A DNA stretch of 64,000 nt, taken from assembly GCF_000733775.1 (NCBI RefSeq), contig NZ_JPOE01000005.1, positions 1,116,001-1,180,000 of the forward strand, read 5' to 3'. Every line of letters begins with the position of its first letter. Positions within the stretch are counted from its first letter, which is position 1. Below are positions 1 through 7,895 of this stretch, one piece after another. The position numbers and the translations under genes are program-made. Source of the DNA: Thiomonas sp. FB-Cd. Its GTDB lineage: Bacteria > Pseudomonadota > Gammaproteobacteria > Burkholderiales > Burkholderiaceae_C. The notes below the pieces were generated by a model. It did not search any database. It was given only the letters and a program-made list of their open reading frames with translations, and was not told the origin of the DNA.

Positions 1-678
1 ACCAAGCCCGGCCTGGGCGAGATCGTCACTGCGATCGACGCGAGCCGCCGCATCTATCGGCGGCTGCAGACGTTCACCCTCACGATGATGACGCGCAAAA
101 TCACCTTGCCGCTGTTCCTCGCACTGGGGGTGCTTGTGCTGAATGCCTTCGTACTCAGCCCGCTTCTCATCGTGCTGCTCATGATCACCACGGATGTGGC
201 AACCATGGCGGTCGCCACCGACCAGGTGACGGCATCGCCGGTCCCGGAGCGGTGGGCGATCGGCCCGCTGATGACGACCGCGCTCGCGCTCTCGATTCCC
301 CTGCTGATCTTGTGCTTCGGGGTGTTCTGGGCTGGAGCGCACGTCTTCGGTTTGGACACCGCAAGGACTCAGACGCTGATCTTTGCGTGGATCGTGTTCG
401 CGGGGTCGCAGGGAATCCTCTACGTGACGCGATCCCGGGGATTTCTCTGGACCAGGCCTTATCCAAGTCGCTGGCTGAACGGCGTCACGCTGGTGCTGGT
501 CGTCGCGACCATTGTCTTGGCGATCCAGGGCTGGCTGATGGCGGCAATCAGCCCCTCGCTGGTCGCCGGGATGCTGCTTCTCGCCGTCGTGTATCTCATC
601 GCGGCCGATGCCGTCAAGGTTGCGCTCGCCCGCTCTGCGTCGTCGCGCCATCGCGCGTCTGCGCTGCCGGTGCGCTGA
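1..678 (+). CDS. P-type ATPase, C-terminal part (P3A proton-efflux type), 5' truncated by window
   Basis: The reading frame is open from base 1, so only the C-terminal ~225 residues of a larger gene are present. The start shows the conserved cytoplasmic segment SRRIYRRLQTFT that precedes the last membrane helices in plasma-membrane proton-efflux (P3A) ATPases. After it come about five hydrophobic segments, with polar residues in the block TDVATMAVATDQV that are typical of this family. The catalytic DKTGT and nucleotide domains lie outside the window. The likely role is ATP-driven H+ (or cation) export at the inner membrane. The tail after the last helix is short and basic. An N-terminal fragment of the same family lies 43 kb away (43380-43484), which suggests the locus has been rearranged. 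The family call is strong; the ion is inferred. Confidence 0.85.
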   Translation, partial: TKPGLGEIVTAIDASRRIYRRLQTFTLTMMTRKITLPLFLALGVLVLNAFVLSPLLIVLLMITTDVATMAVATDQVTASPVPERWAIGPLMTTALALSIPLLILCFGVFWAGAHVFGLDTARTQTLIFAWIVFAGSQGILYVTRSRGFLWTRPYPSRWLNGVTLVLVVATIVLAIQGWLMAAISPSLVAGMLLLAVVYLIAADAVKVALARSASSRHRASALPVR

Positions 679-790
679 AATCGGGATAGGGATTCCATGC
701 ATTGTTGCGAAGCAAGACGTTGATTGTCGGGCGCACGGCGAGAACGAGCGCAAACAGGACGAAGAAGGTCCATGATCCCCCAAACTGTCG
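677..790 (-). pseudogene. DUF1003 membrane protein remnant
   Basis: On the minus strand a ~38-residue stretch reads FGGSWTFFVLFALVLAV, then NVLLRNNAWNPYPD. This matches the signature of DUF1003 membrane proteins (GSW plus a hydrophobic helix, then a DPYPF-like motif), with D replaced by N. The frame carries on in both directions without family similarity and runs antisense into the end of the ATPase gene, so only one helix of the original protein survives. I treat it as a scar of an earlier gene next to an insertion site, not as a working gene. Confidence 0.5.
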
Positions 791-859
791 CGAGGCCCGA
801 CCTGCGGATCTGCGCTCACCCGAGGGTTTCGATCCCGGGCCAGCCCCATCAAGGCAAGG

Positions 860-1039
860 ATGACCATCGCGCGCCTCGACCGCCTCACACTCCACTGCAA
901 CATTCTGGAGACGGGCAGCGAGAGGCTTCGCTTCCGCCACAGCACGGCAATTGCCAAGACGGGTATCAAGGCCCGGGAGCAGAAACTCTCCAATGCCGGA
1001 GAGCCCGTCCATCCGCGCGAACCCGAGTCAACGCGTTGA
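860..1039 (+). pseudogene. IS21-family IstB (transposition ATPase) C-terminal remnant
   Basis: From the ATG at 860 the frame reads TIARLDRLTLHCNILETGSE followed by RLRFRH. This is the C-terminal signature of IS21 IstB helper ATPases (DRL-HHC-IIETG-S-RF). The Walker motifs and the whole N-terminal domain are absent, and the frame ends at 1037-1039. The following bases to about 1205 (including tgggtcaaaattc at about 1182) resemble the non-coding end of such an element. With the DUF1003 fragment it fills the 530-base gap between the ATPase and the efflux operon. No intact transposase is nearby. Confidence 0.55.
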
Positions 1040-1209
1040 AGCCCAGGCCCTTGGGGCAAGCCGCTTTGGGATTCGCCCGTCGCAGCTTGCCCCAGGAACC
1101 ATCACCCGCAAAGCAGGAGACCCATCCCTCAAAAGCGCAGACTTGTCCATATCCGACTGCATCGCAGTCGGCATCGGACCTGGGTCAAAATTCCGTCGGC
1201 ATGAACACT

Positions 1210-2688
1210 CTACGCGGGCCCATTGCCCATAGCCTGATAGAAAGCTGCACTGTCAGCTAGTCGCTGCGCCTGCGCAGCGATCAGATTGATGCGGGTCTGC
1301 TGAGCCTGCTGTTGCGCGACGAGGAGTTGTACATAGTTCGCCGCTCCCAATCGATATTGGCGTTGCACCAGTTCAAGCGATTGCTGGGATGCGATGTTGG
1401 CAGCGCTCTGTGCCTGCAGGTACTGGGCGTCATCGTCGAGAGCGCGCAAGACGTCGGCCACATTGCGCAGGGCTTGCAAAACGGTAGCTTTGTAGTTGGC
1501 AGCCGCGGCGTCGAAGCCGGCCTCGGCTCCCCGCGCCGCAGGTCGCAATCCAGCATTGAATAGCGGCTGTGCCAATTGCCCGGCCAGCCCCCAGACCAGT
1601 GAACCAGGGCCGAACAGACCCGCAGTGGTGAGCGCCTGAGAGCCGAGACTGCCGCTGAGGGTGATCTGGGGATAAAGGCGAGAGACAGCCACGCCGTATT
1701 GAGCGCTCGCAACGTGGAGCAAAGCCTCAGAAGCACGAATGTCCGGACGCTGCCGCACCAATTCCGACGGGACGCTCAGCGGCAGTTGCCTCGGCAAGTG
1801 GAAATCCGTCAAGATGAAATGGGGCAAGCCCGTGGCTGCTGGCGGCAAACCAGCCAAAATTGCCAGCAGATGGTTGGTTTGTTCCAGTCGGTTGCGTAGC
1901 GGCACGATACTGGCGCGCGTCTGCTCGACTTGGGTTTGCAGCGCCAGTACATCAGGCTCGGAAGCATTGCCTAGCGCCAACCTCTGGCGGGTCAGGTCAA
2001 GCTGGCTGGCCTGGGCGGCCAGGATTGCCTCGCTCGCCGCGATTTGCCCTGCAAGTTGAGCCTGGGTGATGGCGGTGGTCACAATATTGGCTGCGACCGT
2101 CAGGCGAGCACCTTTGAGTTGGTAGCGCTGATAATCCGCCTGCGCCGCTAGGGCTTCGAGCGCGCGACGGTTACCCCCTGCAAGATCCAGGTTGTAGCTC
2201 ACACCGACGCTGGCGTTGTAGAGACTGAACGTGCGCTCGGGGCCAAGCTGGCCCTGCTGCGCTGGGCTGATACGCTGACGCTGTAGACCGAGTTGCGCAT
2301 TGGCCACGGGGTACAGCGTTGTACCGGCTTGCGCTGCGTAGGTCTCTTCGGCTTGCCGCAGCGTGGCTTGCGCTGCATCCAGCGTGGGGTTCGATTGAAG
2401 CGCCTGCCCGATGAGGTCATCAAGTTTGCGAGAACCGAATTGCCGCCACCAAATATGGTCGCTGGGGGCTTGCACCGCACCTTGTGCATCGCCCAGAGCT
2501 GTGGGCGAGGACGCGAAGGCGACGGGAAGCTTCCCCGCTGTGTAGGATTGCACGACGGGAGGTGCAGGACGCTTGAAATCCGGCCCCGTAGTGCAGCCAA
2601 CGAGCCCAGCGGCAACAAGCATGATCCACGCCTGGCGCAACTTGATCGCGGAGCGCGATAGGCCCACCGCAGGTAAGGCGATCGTCAT
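1210..2688 (-). CDS. Outer-membrane efflux factor, NodT/OprM family lipoprotein
   Basis: This 492-residue protein is a TolC-like outer-membrane channel of the NodT/OprM lipoprotein family. A signal peptide ends in a lipobox (LVGCTTGPDF, Cys at ~32), followed by the usual FKRPAPP start. Two OEP repeats follow, with long helical stretches rich in Ala, Gln and Leu (for example LRQAEETYAAQAG and ALRNVADVLRALDDDAQ). Length is normal for the family. It is the last gene of a four-gene operon: its ATG overlaps the stop of the ATPase gene (ATGA at 2685-2688). Context implies it completes a tripartite ABC exporter spanning both membranes, not an RND pump. The substrate cannot be told from sequence. Confidence 0.92.
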   Translation of the reverse strand: MTIALPAVGLSRSAIKLRQAWIMLVAAGLVGCTTGPDFKRPAPPVVQSYTAGKLPVAFASSPTALGDAQGAVQAPSDHIWWRQFGSRKLDDLIGQALQSNPTLDAAQATLRQAEETYAAQAGTTLYPVANAQLGLQRQRISPAQQGQLGPERTFSLYNASVGVSYNLDLAGGNRRALEALAAQADYQRYQLKGARLTVAANIVTTAITQAQLAGQIAASEAILAAQASQLDLTRQRLALGNASEPDVLALQTQVEQTRASIVPLRNRLEQTNHLLAILAGLPPAATGLPHFILTDFHLPRQLPLSVPSELVRQRPDIRASEALLHVASAQYGVAVSRLYPQITLSGSLGSQALTTAGLFGPGSLVWGLAGQLAQPLFNAGLRPAARGAEAGFDAAAANYKATVLQALRNVADVLRALDDDAQYLQAQSAANIASQQSLELVQRQYRLGAANYVQLLVAQQQAQQTRINLIAAQAQRLADSAAFYQAMGNGPA

Positions 2689-3416
2689 TGGAGTGGTTTC
2701 CCTTCGCCAGTTTCCTCTTCGGTCCGTCCGTCGCGAATGTGATAAAGGCGTTTGAAGGTCGGGATGATTTTGTCGTCATGCGTCACGACGATGATGGCCG
2801 CCGCGTATTTACTGGCCATCTCGTTGAGGATGCGCATCACGGCGAGCGCACGCTCGCTATCCAGCGGTGCCGTCGGTTCGTCCGCAAGAACGACAGGGGG
2901 CCGATTGACTAAAGCACGCGCGATGGAAACACGCTGTTGTTCGCCGCCGGAGAGTTCAGGCGGCATGGCATTGGCGCGGTGATCGACATCAAGCGCCTTG
3001 AGTAGTTCATGCGCGCGCTTACGGGCCTCTGTGTTGGAGGTGCCGGCAAGCATTGGCAACAGGGCCACGTTGTCCGTGACGTCCAGAAATGGAATCAGAT
3101 AGGGGGATTGGAAAATGAACCCGATTTTGTCGCGGCGCAAAGCCCGAAGATCGGTGATCTTCCAGCCTTGGTCATAAATCACCGCCGACCCAACAGTCAT
3201 GCGTCCGGCACTGGGTTCGATCACGGCACCAAGGCACTTGAGTAGCGTGCTTTTGCCCGATCCCGAAGGACCAACCAAACCCACCACCTCTCCTGCAGCG
3301 ACTTGCATGTTCACGCCCTTGAGCGCATCGACAGCGGTATCGCCTTTGCCATAGCGTTTCGCGACGCCCTCGATGCGCACGCCCTGTTCCACGGGCTGAG
3401 CCTGTGGCTTATCCAC
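2685..3416 (-). CDS. ABC exporter ATP-binding subunit (DevA/LolD/MacB type)
   Basis: A 243-residue ATPase of the MacB/LolD/DevA group. Walker A is GPSGSGKST, the signature LSGGEQQR, and Walker B VVLADEPTAPLDSE. I chose the GTG at 3416, which overlaps the permease stop codon (GTGGATAA). A longer in-frame extension upstream would translate permease DNA out of frame and carries no family sequence. The protein energises the FtsX-like permease encoded just upstream. The overlap at both ends shows translational coupling within the operon. The transported substrate is unknown; relatives export lipoproteins, glycolipids or peptides. Confidence 0.9.
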   Translation of the reverse strand: MDKPQAQPVEQGVRIEGVAKRYGKGDTAVDALKGVNMQVAAGEVVGLVGPSGSGKSTLLKCLGAVIEPSAGRMTVGSAVIYDQGWKITDLRALRRDKIGFIFQSPYLIPFLDVTDNVALLPMLAGTSNTEARKRAHELLKALDVDHRANAMPPELSGGEQQRVSIARALVNRPPVVLADEPTAPLDSERALAVMRILNEMASKYAAAIIVVTHDDKIIPTFKRLYHIRDGRTEEETGEGKPLQ

Positions 3417-4623
3417 CAATCGCCTCCGCAGGGTCAACCTTGAGTGCGACACGGATGGCCAGCAAACTTGCCAGCACGCAGATGAGCACGACAAGGAAAA
3501 AGGCGCGTGCCGTATCCCCGGGTTCCAGAAGGACGTACTTCGGAAAAAGCGGTCCCCAGTAGGTCGCAGCAATCTTGCCGACCACGAACCCGATGAGCCC
3601 AAGCCCGACGGCTTGCTGCATGATCATTGCAGCGATGGTGCGGTCTCGGGTGCCGATGAGCTTGAGCACAGCAACCTCGCGGATCTTGCCCATGGTGAGG
3701 GTGTAAATGATGAATGCAACGATCGCCGCGCTGACGATGGCCAGGATGACGAGAAACATGCCAATTTGTTTGGACGCGGTGGCAATCAGTTTCTTGATCA
3801 AGATCGCTTCCATCTGTGCGCGGGTGTAGACCGTCAGCCGCTTCCAGCGGCGAATGGACGTCGCCACTTCGTCGGGTGTGTAACCGGGTCTGATTTGCAC
3901 GAGCACCGCGTTGACATAGGGATTGGTGCTTTGCGAGGCGATCACGGCGTTGAGCAGGCCTGGCACGCCGGGCCGGTTGAAAGCGGGATTCTCCGCAGTG
4001 CGCGCACGATTGCGCACGATCGAGTCGTTATCCTTGAGAAACTGGGCCTGCTGCGCGTCCTGCAGCGGAATGAAAACCATCGGATCTCCTGCCGAGGACA
4101 CCATGCGGCGGGTCAAGCCCACGACGGTGTATCGCTCCCGGCGAGTCTGGACAACCTCGCCGAGCTTGAAGCCAGTCGTGATGTCCGCGACCGCCTCATA
4201 ATGGCTTCGGGTAATTTGTCGGCCTGCAACGAGATAGGGCGGCCAACCGGGCGTGCCAGGCTCACCCGGCGCGATACCCGCCACCATGACGCGCACATCG
4301 CTGCCGCCCCCTTGATCGATTCCACGCACCTGCATGGTCAGGTAAGTGACGTCGGCAGCATCAGCAACACCGGGCATTGCCCGAACGCCACGCCAGGTGT
4401 CATCGTTCAGGCTGGATGGCTCTGCGTAGGGTCCGAGCGTGTCCTTTTGTACGACCCAGAGGTCAGCCCCACTGTTGTCAAGAAGTGCCTCAGCATCGTC
4501 CACCATGCCACGATACACCCCGGCCATGGTGAGCGTTACCCCAATCAGCAACCCCAGGCCGATGCCGGTCAGGACGAATTTCCCGAGCGAATGCAGAATG
4601 TCGCGGCCTGCCAAGCTGATCAT
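3409..4623 (-). CDS. ABC exporter permease, FtsX/MacB-like (DevC type)
   Basis: This 404-residue permease has the DevC/MacB layout: an N-terminal helix (about residues 14-35), a large periplasmic domain (about 40-275, starting LLDNSGADLWVV), then three helices near 285-310, 335-355 and 370-395. The C-terminal FtsX domain includes REVAVLKLIGTRDRTI. Such mechanotransmission permeases do not move substrate through a channel but drive extrusion of periplasmic substrates through a fusion protein and outer-membrane factor. All four partners are encoded here in order. Start and stop overlap with neighbours by 4-8 bases. The DevC-like annotation is confident; the cargo is unknown. Confidence 0.9.
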   Translation of the reverse strand: MISLAGRDILHSLGKFVLTGIGLGLLIGVTLTMAGVYRGMVDDAEALLDNSGADLWVVQKDTLGPYAEPSSLNDDTWRGVRAMPGVADAADVTYLTMQVRGIDQGGGSDVRVMVAGIAPGEPGTPGWPPYLVAGRQITRSHYEAVADITTGFKLGEVVQTRRERYTVVGLTRRMVSSAGDPMVFIPLQDAQQAQFLKDNDSIVRNRARTAENPAFNRPGVPGLLNAVIASQSTNPYVNAVLVQIRPGYTPDEVATSIRRWKRLTVYTRAQMEAILIKKLIATASKQIGMFLVILAIVSAAIVAFIIYTLTMGKIREVAVLKLIGTRDRTIAAMIMQQAVGLGLIGFVVGKIAATYWGPLFPKYVLLEPGDTARAFFLVVLICVLASLLAIRVALKVDPAEAIGG

Positions 4624-5819
4624 GAGGGGGCCCCCGGTATCTGGTGCACGATCCGGATGCGTGTATGGGCGCCGAGCGTACTTTGGCTGTATTCCACGAT
4701 CTGATCGCCTGCCTTGATCCCTTCGAGAACCTGCACATGCCCGTCCAGGTCGTTTGTGCCCAGCTTGACTGGCAGGTAGCGCAGACGTCCGCCGCGGACC
4801 AGCCAGACCCCGGTTCGCCCGTCGATGCGCTGAATGCTGGCATTGGGGATGACTGGCATGGGTGGTTGCGTCGGCAGGGATACCGTGGCCTCAGCCAATT
4901 CCCCGAGCGGTGGGAGCGGCTGCGGGATCCGGTCGAACACGATCTTCGCCAAGGTCTCTTCAGTTACTGAATCGGCTAACGGATCGACCCACAGGACATG
5001 ACCCTGGTAGGTCTGTCCGGAACGGGAGCGCAGCACGATCTTCACGGGAAGACCCGCCCGCAATCCAGTCGAGTTCAACTGATCAAAACGGACGTCGATC
5101 CACAGGCTCTTTGGATCAAGCATCTCAACGACAGGCGTGCCCGCCACCACCGTGCTGCCAGGATTGACATCGCGCGCTGTGACCACGCCCGCCACCGGAG
5201 CAATCAGATTCAAATTGCTGCGCTGAGCGAGAAGTCCTTGGAGCGTGGATCGACTGCTGTCAAGCGACTGCCGCGCTGCGGACAGGGCGGATCTCGCCGA
5301 ATCCCGCCCTGCCAAGGCGTCCTGGAGTGCCTGCTGCTGCGCGGCGAGCGTCTCTTCGCTCGTGGTGTGCGCTTGCAGCAACCGTGCATAGCGTTGGGCC
5401 TGCGCTTCGGCATAAGCCTTGCGCGCCTCGGCGTCACGACGCTGCACCTCGGCCGTCTGCACGGCTGCTTCAGCTCCTCTGAGCGCGGCGCGCTGCGCGG
5501 CGATTCTGTCATCGAGATCGACCGGGTCCATCTTGCCCAGCACTTGCCCGGCGCGCACGGAATCGCCGACATCAACGAACAACCGGTCGAGCTTTCCCGT
5601 CGCTGTTGGCCCTATCTGGTAGGTGTAGTGCGCCCCAACCGTCCCAATGCCGAACAGCGCAGGTCTGATGCTCTGGCGCTCAACCTTGACGACCGTCACC
5701 GCCACGGGGGCTAACGGGCCCGCATACAGGATTCCGTACACAAACAGCGCCAGCAGCACGACCACTGCGGCGATGATTGCCAGCGCGCGAGCGCTGACGG
5801 GCATAAATCGGCTTTTCAT
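4620..5819 (-). CDS. Membrane fusion (periplasmic adaptor) protein, HlyD family
   Basis: A 399-residue adaptor with one N-terminal membrane anchor (about residues 11-32). It carries a biotinyl-lipoyl-like half (VDVGDSVRAGQVLGKMD, ~80-96), a long coiled-coil hairpin (about 100-205, rich in A, Q, R, E) and the return lipoyl half (LIAPVAGVVTARDVNPGS). Beta-barrel and membrane-proximal domains follow. It links the FtsX-like permease to the outer-membrane factor. It is the first gene of the exporter operon, and its stop overlaps the permease ATG. No strong promoter was identified in the 95 bases upstream. Length and layout are typical. Confidence 0.92.
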   Translation of the reverse strand: MKSRFMPVSARALAIIAAVVVLLALFVYGILYAGPLAPVAVTVVKVERQSIRPALFGIGTVGAHYTYQIGPTATGKLDRLFVDVGDSVRAGQVLGKMDPVDLDDRIAAQRAALRGAEAAVQTAEVQRRDAEARKAYAEAQAQRYARLLQAHTTSEETLAAQQQALQDALAGRDSARSALSAARQSLDSSRSTLQGLLAQRSNLNLIAPVAGVVTARDVNPGSTVVAGTPVVEMLDPKSLWIDVRFDQLNSTGLRAGLPVKIVLRSRSGQTYQGHVLWVDPLADSVTEETLAKIVFDRIPQPLPPLGELAEATVSLPTQPPMPVIPNASIQRIDGRTGVWLVRGGRLRYLPVKLGTNDLDGHVQVLEGIKAGDQIVEYSQSTLGAHTRIRIVHQIPGAPS

Positions 5820-5914
5820 GGTGGGTCTTGGCGACCGGTCTGGCCGCGAGCACTACGTGATCGCCGAATCTCAAATTGACCGCAATCTCGTGCGAAACGC
5901 GCCACCTGTGGTGA

Positions 5915-6814
5915 TCACTGGATCACGAGGTGGATGACGCATTGCGGACCGCCACGGAGTTCCGCCACGATTTGCGCCATGCCGGGCGCGGAGCCCGCCT
6001 TGGCTCGCACCTCGACGATCCCGAGCCTCGCATAGCCGGGGCCAAACGGGTGCGGTGTCAGCGTGACGGGCGCACCGGTCGCGGAAATCGAACCCACAGG
6101 TTTGCCATCGGCGAGAATCGTGAGCCCGCCATTCGCCGACTCTGCAAGACTGAGTGAGGCGCGGGGCTGATCAGGCAAGGTTGCCAGGAAGTCGATGGGA
6201 ATTGGCGCCTCCTCACCAGCCCCCACACGTTGCCAGTCCTCACCCTTCCCGCCATGGAGTTGGTTATAGACAGCGATGTTTGGCACAGGTTTGGGCGTAA
6301 TGCGCGCGACCGCGTGGGTCGTCCCCGAAAGAGGTCCCGCGTCCACGAATTGGACCGAGATCGGATAGTCGCCCGCTTCGGGGTTGATCTCGGGTGTGCG
6401 CAAATGGATGGCCTTGATGCCGGGATTGCCCTTCTCGCCAGCGGGAACGGCCGCGTTGAAGTGAACGGCGATCACGCGCGGATCCTGAGGATCTTGCTGG
6501 ACCGAAAACTTCGCTGGAACGGACCCTTGGGTCCACCGGATCATCACCGAGCCGAGCGGCAAACCGGGTTTCGGCGTGAACTGTTCCGGGAAAGTGAAGC
6601 GGATGGTCGCCCCCGCCGGGATCGCCAAACCAGGAACGGAAGGATCGAAGGATTTGTCAAAGACAAACCAAGCCTCGAATGGCTCCTGCGCAGCCAGCCC
6701 CGTGCTGATCATCGGCTGATAAGCGATCGTCGTCGACGGCGCATCGGCCAGCGCCGAGCCCACGAGGAACGAACTCAAGGCGACGACTGCGCCTGCGACA
6801 AATCCGATTTTCAT
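5915..6814 (-). CDS. Secreted protein of unknown function
   Basis: A 299-residue protein I do not recognise. It has a clear signal peptide (MKIGFVAGAVVALSSFLVGSALA, cleavage after ALA), so it is probably periplasmic. The mature part is beta-rich with Pro/Gly turns and no cysteine pairs or catalytic motif that I can see. It reads like one or two immunoglobulin-like sandwich domains. An ATG at 6820 lies only one base after the GGAGG, whereas the ATG at 6814 has a seven-base spacer, so I prefer 6814. It ends 95 bases before the exporter operon on the same strand and could be read together with it. That proximity raises the possibility of a cargo or partner role, which is only inference. Confidence 0.65.
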   Translation of the reverse strand: MKIGFVAGAVVALSSFLVGSALADAPSTTIAYQPMISTGLAAQEPFEAWFVFDKSFDPSVPGLAIPAGATIRFTFPEQFTPKPGLPLGSVMIRWTQGSVPAKFSVQQDPQDPRVIAVHFNAAVPAGEKGNPGIKAIHLRTPEINPEAGDYPISVQFVDAGPLSGTTHAVARITPKPVPNIAVYNQLHGGKGEDWQRVGAGEEAPIPIDFLATLPDQPRASLSLAESANGGLTILADGKPVGSISATGAPVTLTPHPFGPGYARLGIVEVRAKAGSAPGMAQIVAELRGGPQCVIHLVIQ

Positions 6815-6900
6815 GGCCATCCCTCCTGCACGTGTCTCGTATCAAAATACGACGCCGACACGCACATCGCCTTGATCCACGACAAGGTCATTACGTATTG

Positions 6901-7386
6901 CTAGTGCAACCGATACGTCGCGTGGCAGGCCACGCAGGTCTGGGTCATGCGTGACAGTGCAAGCAAGGGCTTGGCGCTATCGCCCGTTACGGCAGCGTCC
7001 TGTGCCGCTACGGCAAATTCACCCGCCTGCTGATGCAATTGCGCCCCCAGGTGCCGCATGCCGGGCGGCATGTACCGGGCCTCTTCGGTCATCTGGTCGC
7101 CATGCATGGACGACATGCCGAGCTTCATCGTGGCGATCTGCGCCGCAGCGTCGAAACGATGTTCGGCCAGCGCTTGCTGGATTTCTGCCAGCCCTTGAAG
7201 ATGCATGCGCATGGTGGCGAGCGTCTTCTGCTTGAGCATAGGGGGAAAGTCAACGTTCTGTCGCGTGTCCGCAGGAGACGCCGCATGTTGCGTGCTTGGC
7301 GGCATCGATGCTTGCATCTGCGCATGCGCAGATGCAAGCATCACTCCACCAAGCAATGCCAGTGTGATCCGGTACGCGCTGTGCAT
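6901..7386 (-). CDS. Cytochrome c'-like / c556-like periplasmic haem protein
   Basis: A 161-residue protein with a signal peptide (MHSAYRITLALLGGVMLASA, then HAQ) and a single C-terminal haem-binding CVACH motif followed by ATYRLH. A four-helix composition precedes it (for example MRMHLQGLAEIQQALAEHRF). A C-terminal CxxCH in a helical bundle is the cytochrome c'/c556 arrangement. The region between signal peptide and bundle is Met/Gln rich. The ATG at 7386 is preferred over 7416 because it starts the signal peptide. The DNA encoding the end of the signal peptide is a perfect 36-base palindrome (separate entry). Function is probably electron transfer or gas/haem binding in the periplasm. Confidence 0.75.
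   Translation of the reverse strand: MHSAYRITLALLGGVMLASAHAQMQASMPPSTQHAASPADTRQNVDFPPMLKQKTLATMRMHLQGLAEIQQALAEHRFDAAAQIATMKLGMSSMHGDQMTEEARYMPPGMRHLGAQLHQQAGEFAVAAQDAAVTGDSAKPLLALSRMTQTCVACHATYRLH
7307..7342. repeat. Perfect 36-bp palindrome inside a coding region
   Basis: Bases 7307-7324 are the exact reverse complement of 7325-7342 (half-site starts gatgcttgcatctgcgca). It lies within the signal-peptide region of the cytochrome gene, encoding LASAHAQMQAS, and reads identically on both strands. With no spacer it can form a cruciform in DNA or a long RNA hairpin near the 5' end of the message. Confidence 0.9.
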
Positions 7387-7580
7387 TTTGAGCCCCGAGT
7401 TGAAAGGGAAACTCACCGTACCATACGCGCCAAATCAGGAATTGCACATGATCGCGAGCATCTTGTTCCCACAAGCTTGAGTCCTATCAAATAGGTTGTC
7501 CGCGACTGCCGTGGTCATCTATGGACCGCCAACGACACCAATGCGGCCCGCCGAGACACGAGCGGAATGTCGCGAATGGG

Positions 7581-7614
7581 CCGACTCGCGTCGGTCGCCG
7601 CTGCCGCGAGTCGG
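7581..7614. terminator. GC-rich hairpin downstream of the NRAMP operon, possible terminator
   Basis: Arms ccgactcgcg (7581-7590) and cgcgagtcgg (7605-7614) pair perfectly over 10 bases with a 14-base loop. It sits about 80 bases past the stop of the last gene of the minus-strand NRAMP operon. No T-tract follows on either strand, so intrinsic termination is uncertain. Confidence 0.35.
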
Positions 7615-7694
7615 CCGCGGGCTCCGCTTCGCGAACATCGAGTAGCAGGAGGCCATTTCACTGCTTGCGCGCACCAAGCGCGCCGCCGCGGTGT

Positions 7695-7892
7695 TCAGCG
7701 GGTTGCGCCATGCAGGAAGGCCCAGACGACCACGGCCGTCATCACCGTCACATAGATGCGCAGCCCCCAGAACACGACTTGCTGCCGGGGTGTGAGTTGC
7801 ACCCGCCGCACATCCGCCAGAGGCTTCTCCCAGCCTTCGCTTTCGATGAGGCGGCGAATGACGGCTGGATCGAATTCGTGCAGTTGCTTCAT
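7695..7892 (-). CDS. Small single-helix membrane protein, NRAMP operon
   Basis: A 65-residue protein beginning MKQLHEFDPAVIRRLIESEG, with one hydrophobic segment at about residues 40-60 (VVFWGLRIYVTVMTAVVVWAF). It starts three bases after the transporter stop codon, so the two are surely co-translated. The soluble part is charged and faces the cytoplasm if the short C-terminus is outside. No family is recognised. A small accessory subunit of the transporter is a reasonable inference from position and size. Confidence 0.6.
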   Translation of the reverse strand: MKQLHEFDPAVIRRLIESEGWEKPLADVRRVQLTPRQQVVFWGLRIYVTVMTAVVVWAFLHGATR

Positions 7893-7895
7893 GAC

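Noticed and set aside
3613-4704. 363-codon plus-strand frame
   Set aside because: Shadow of the ABC permease gene; low-complexity His/Asp-rich translation.
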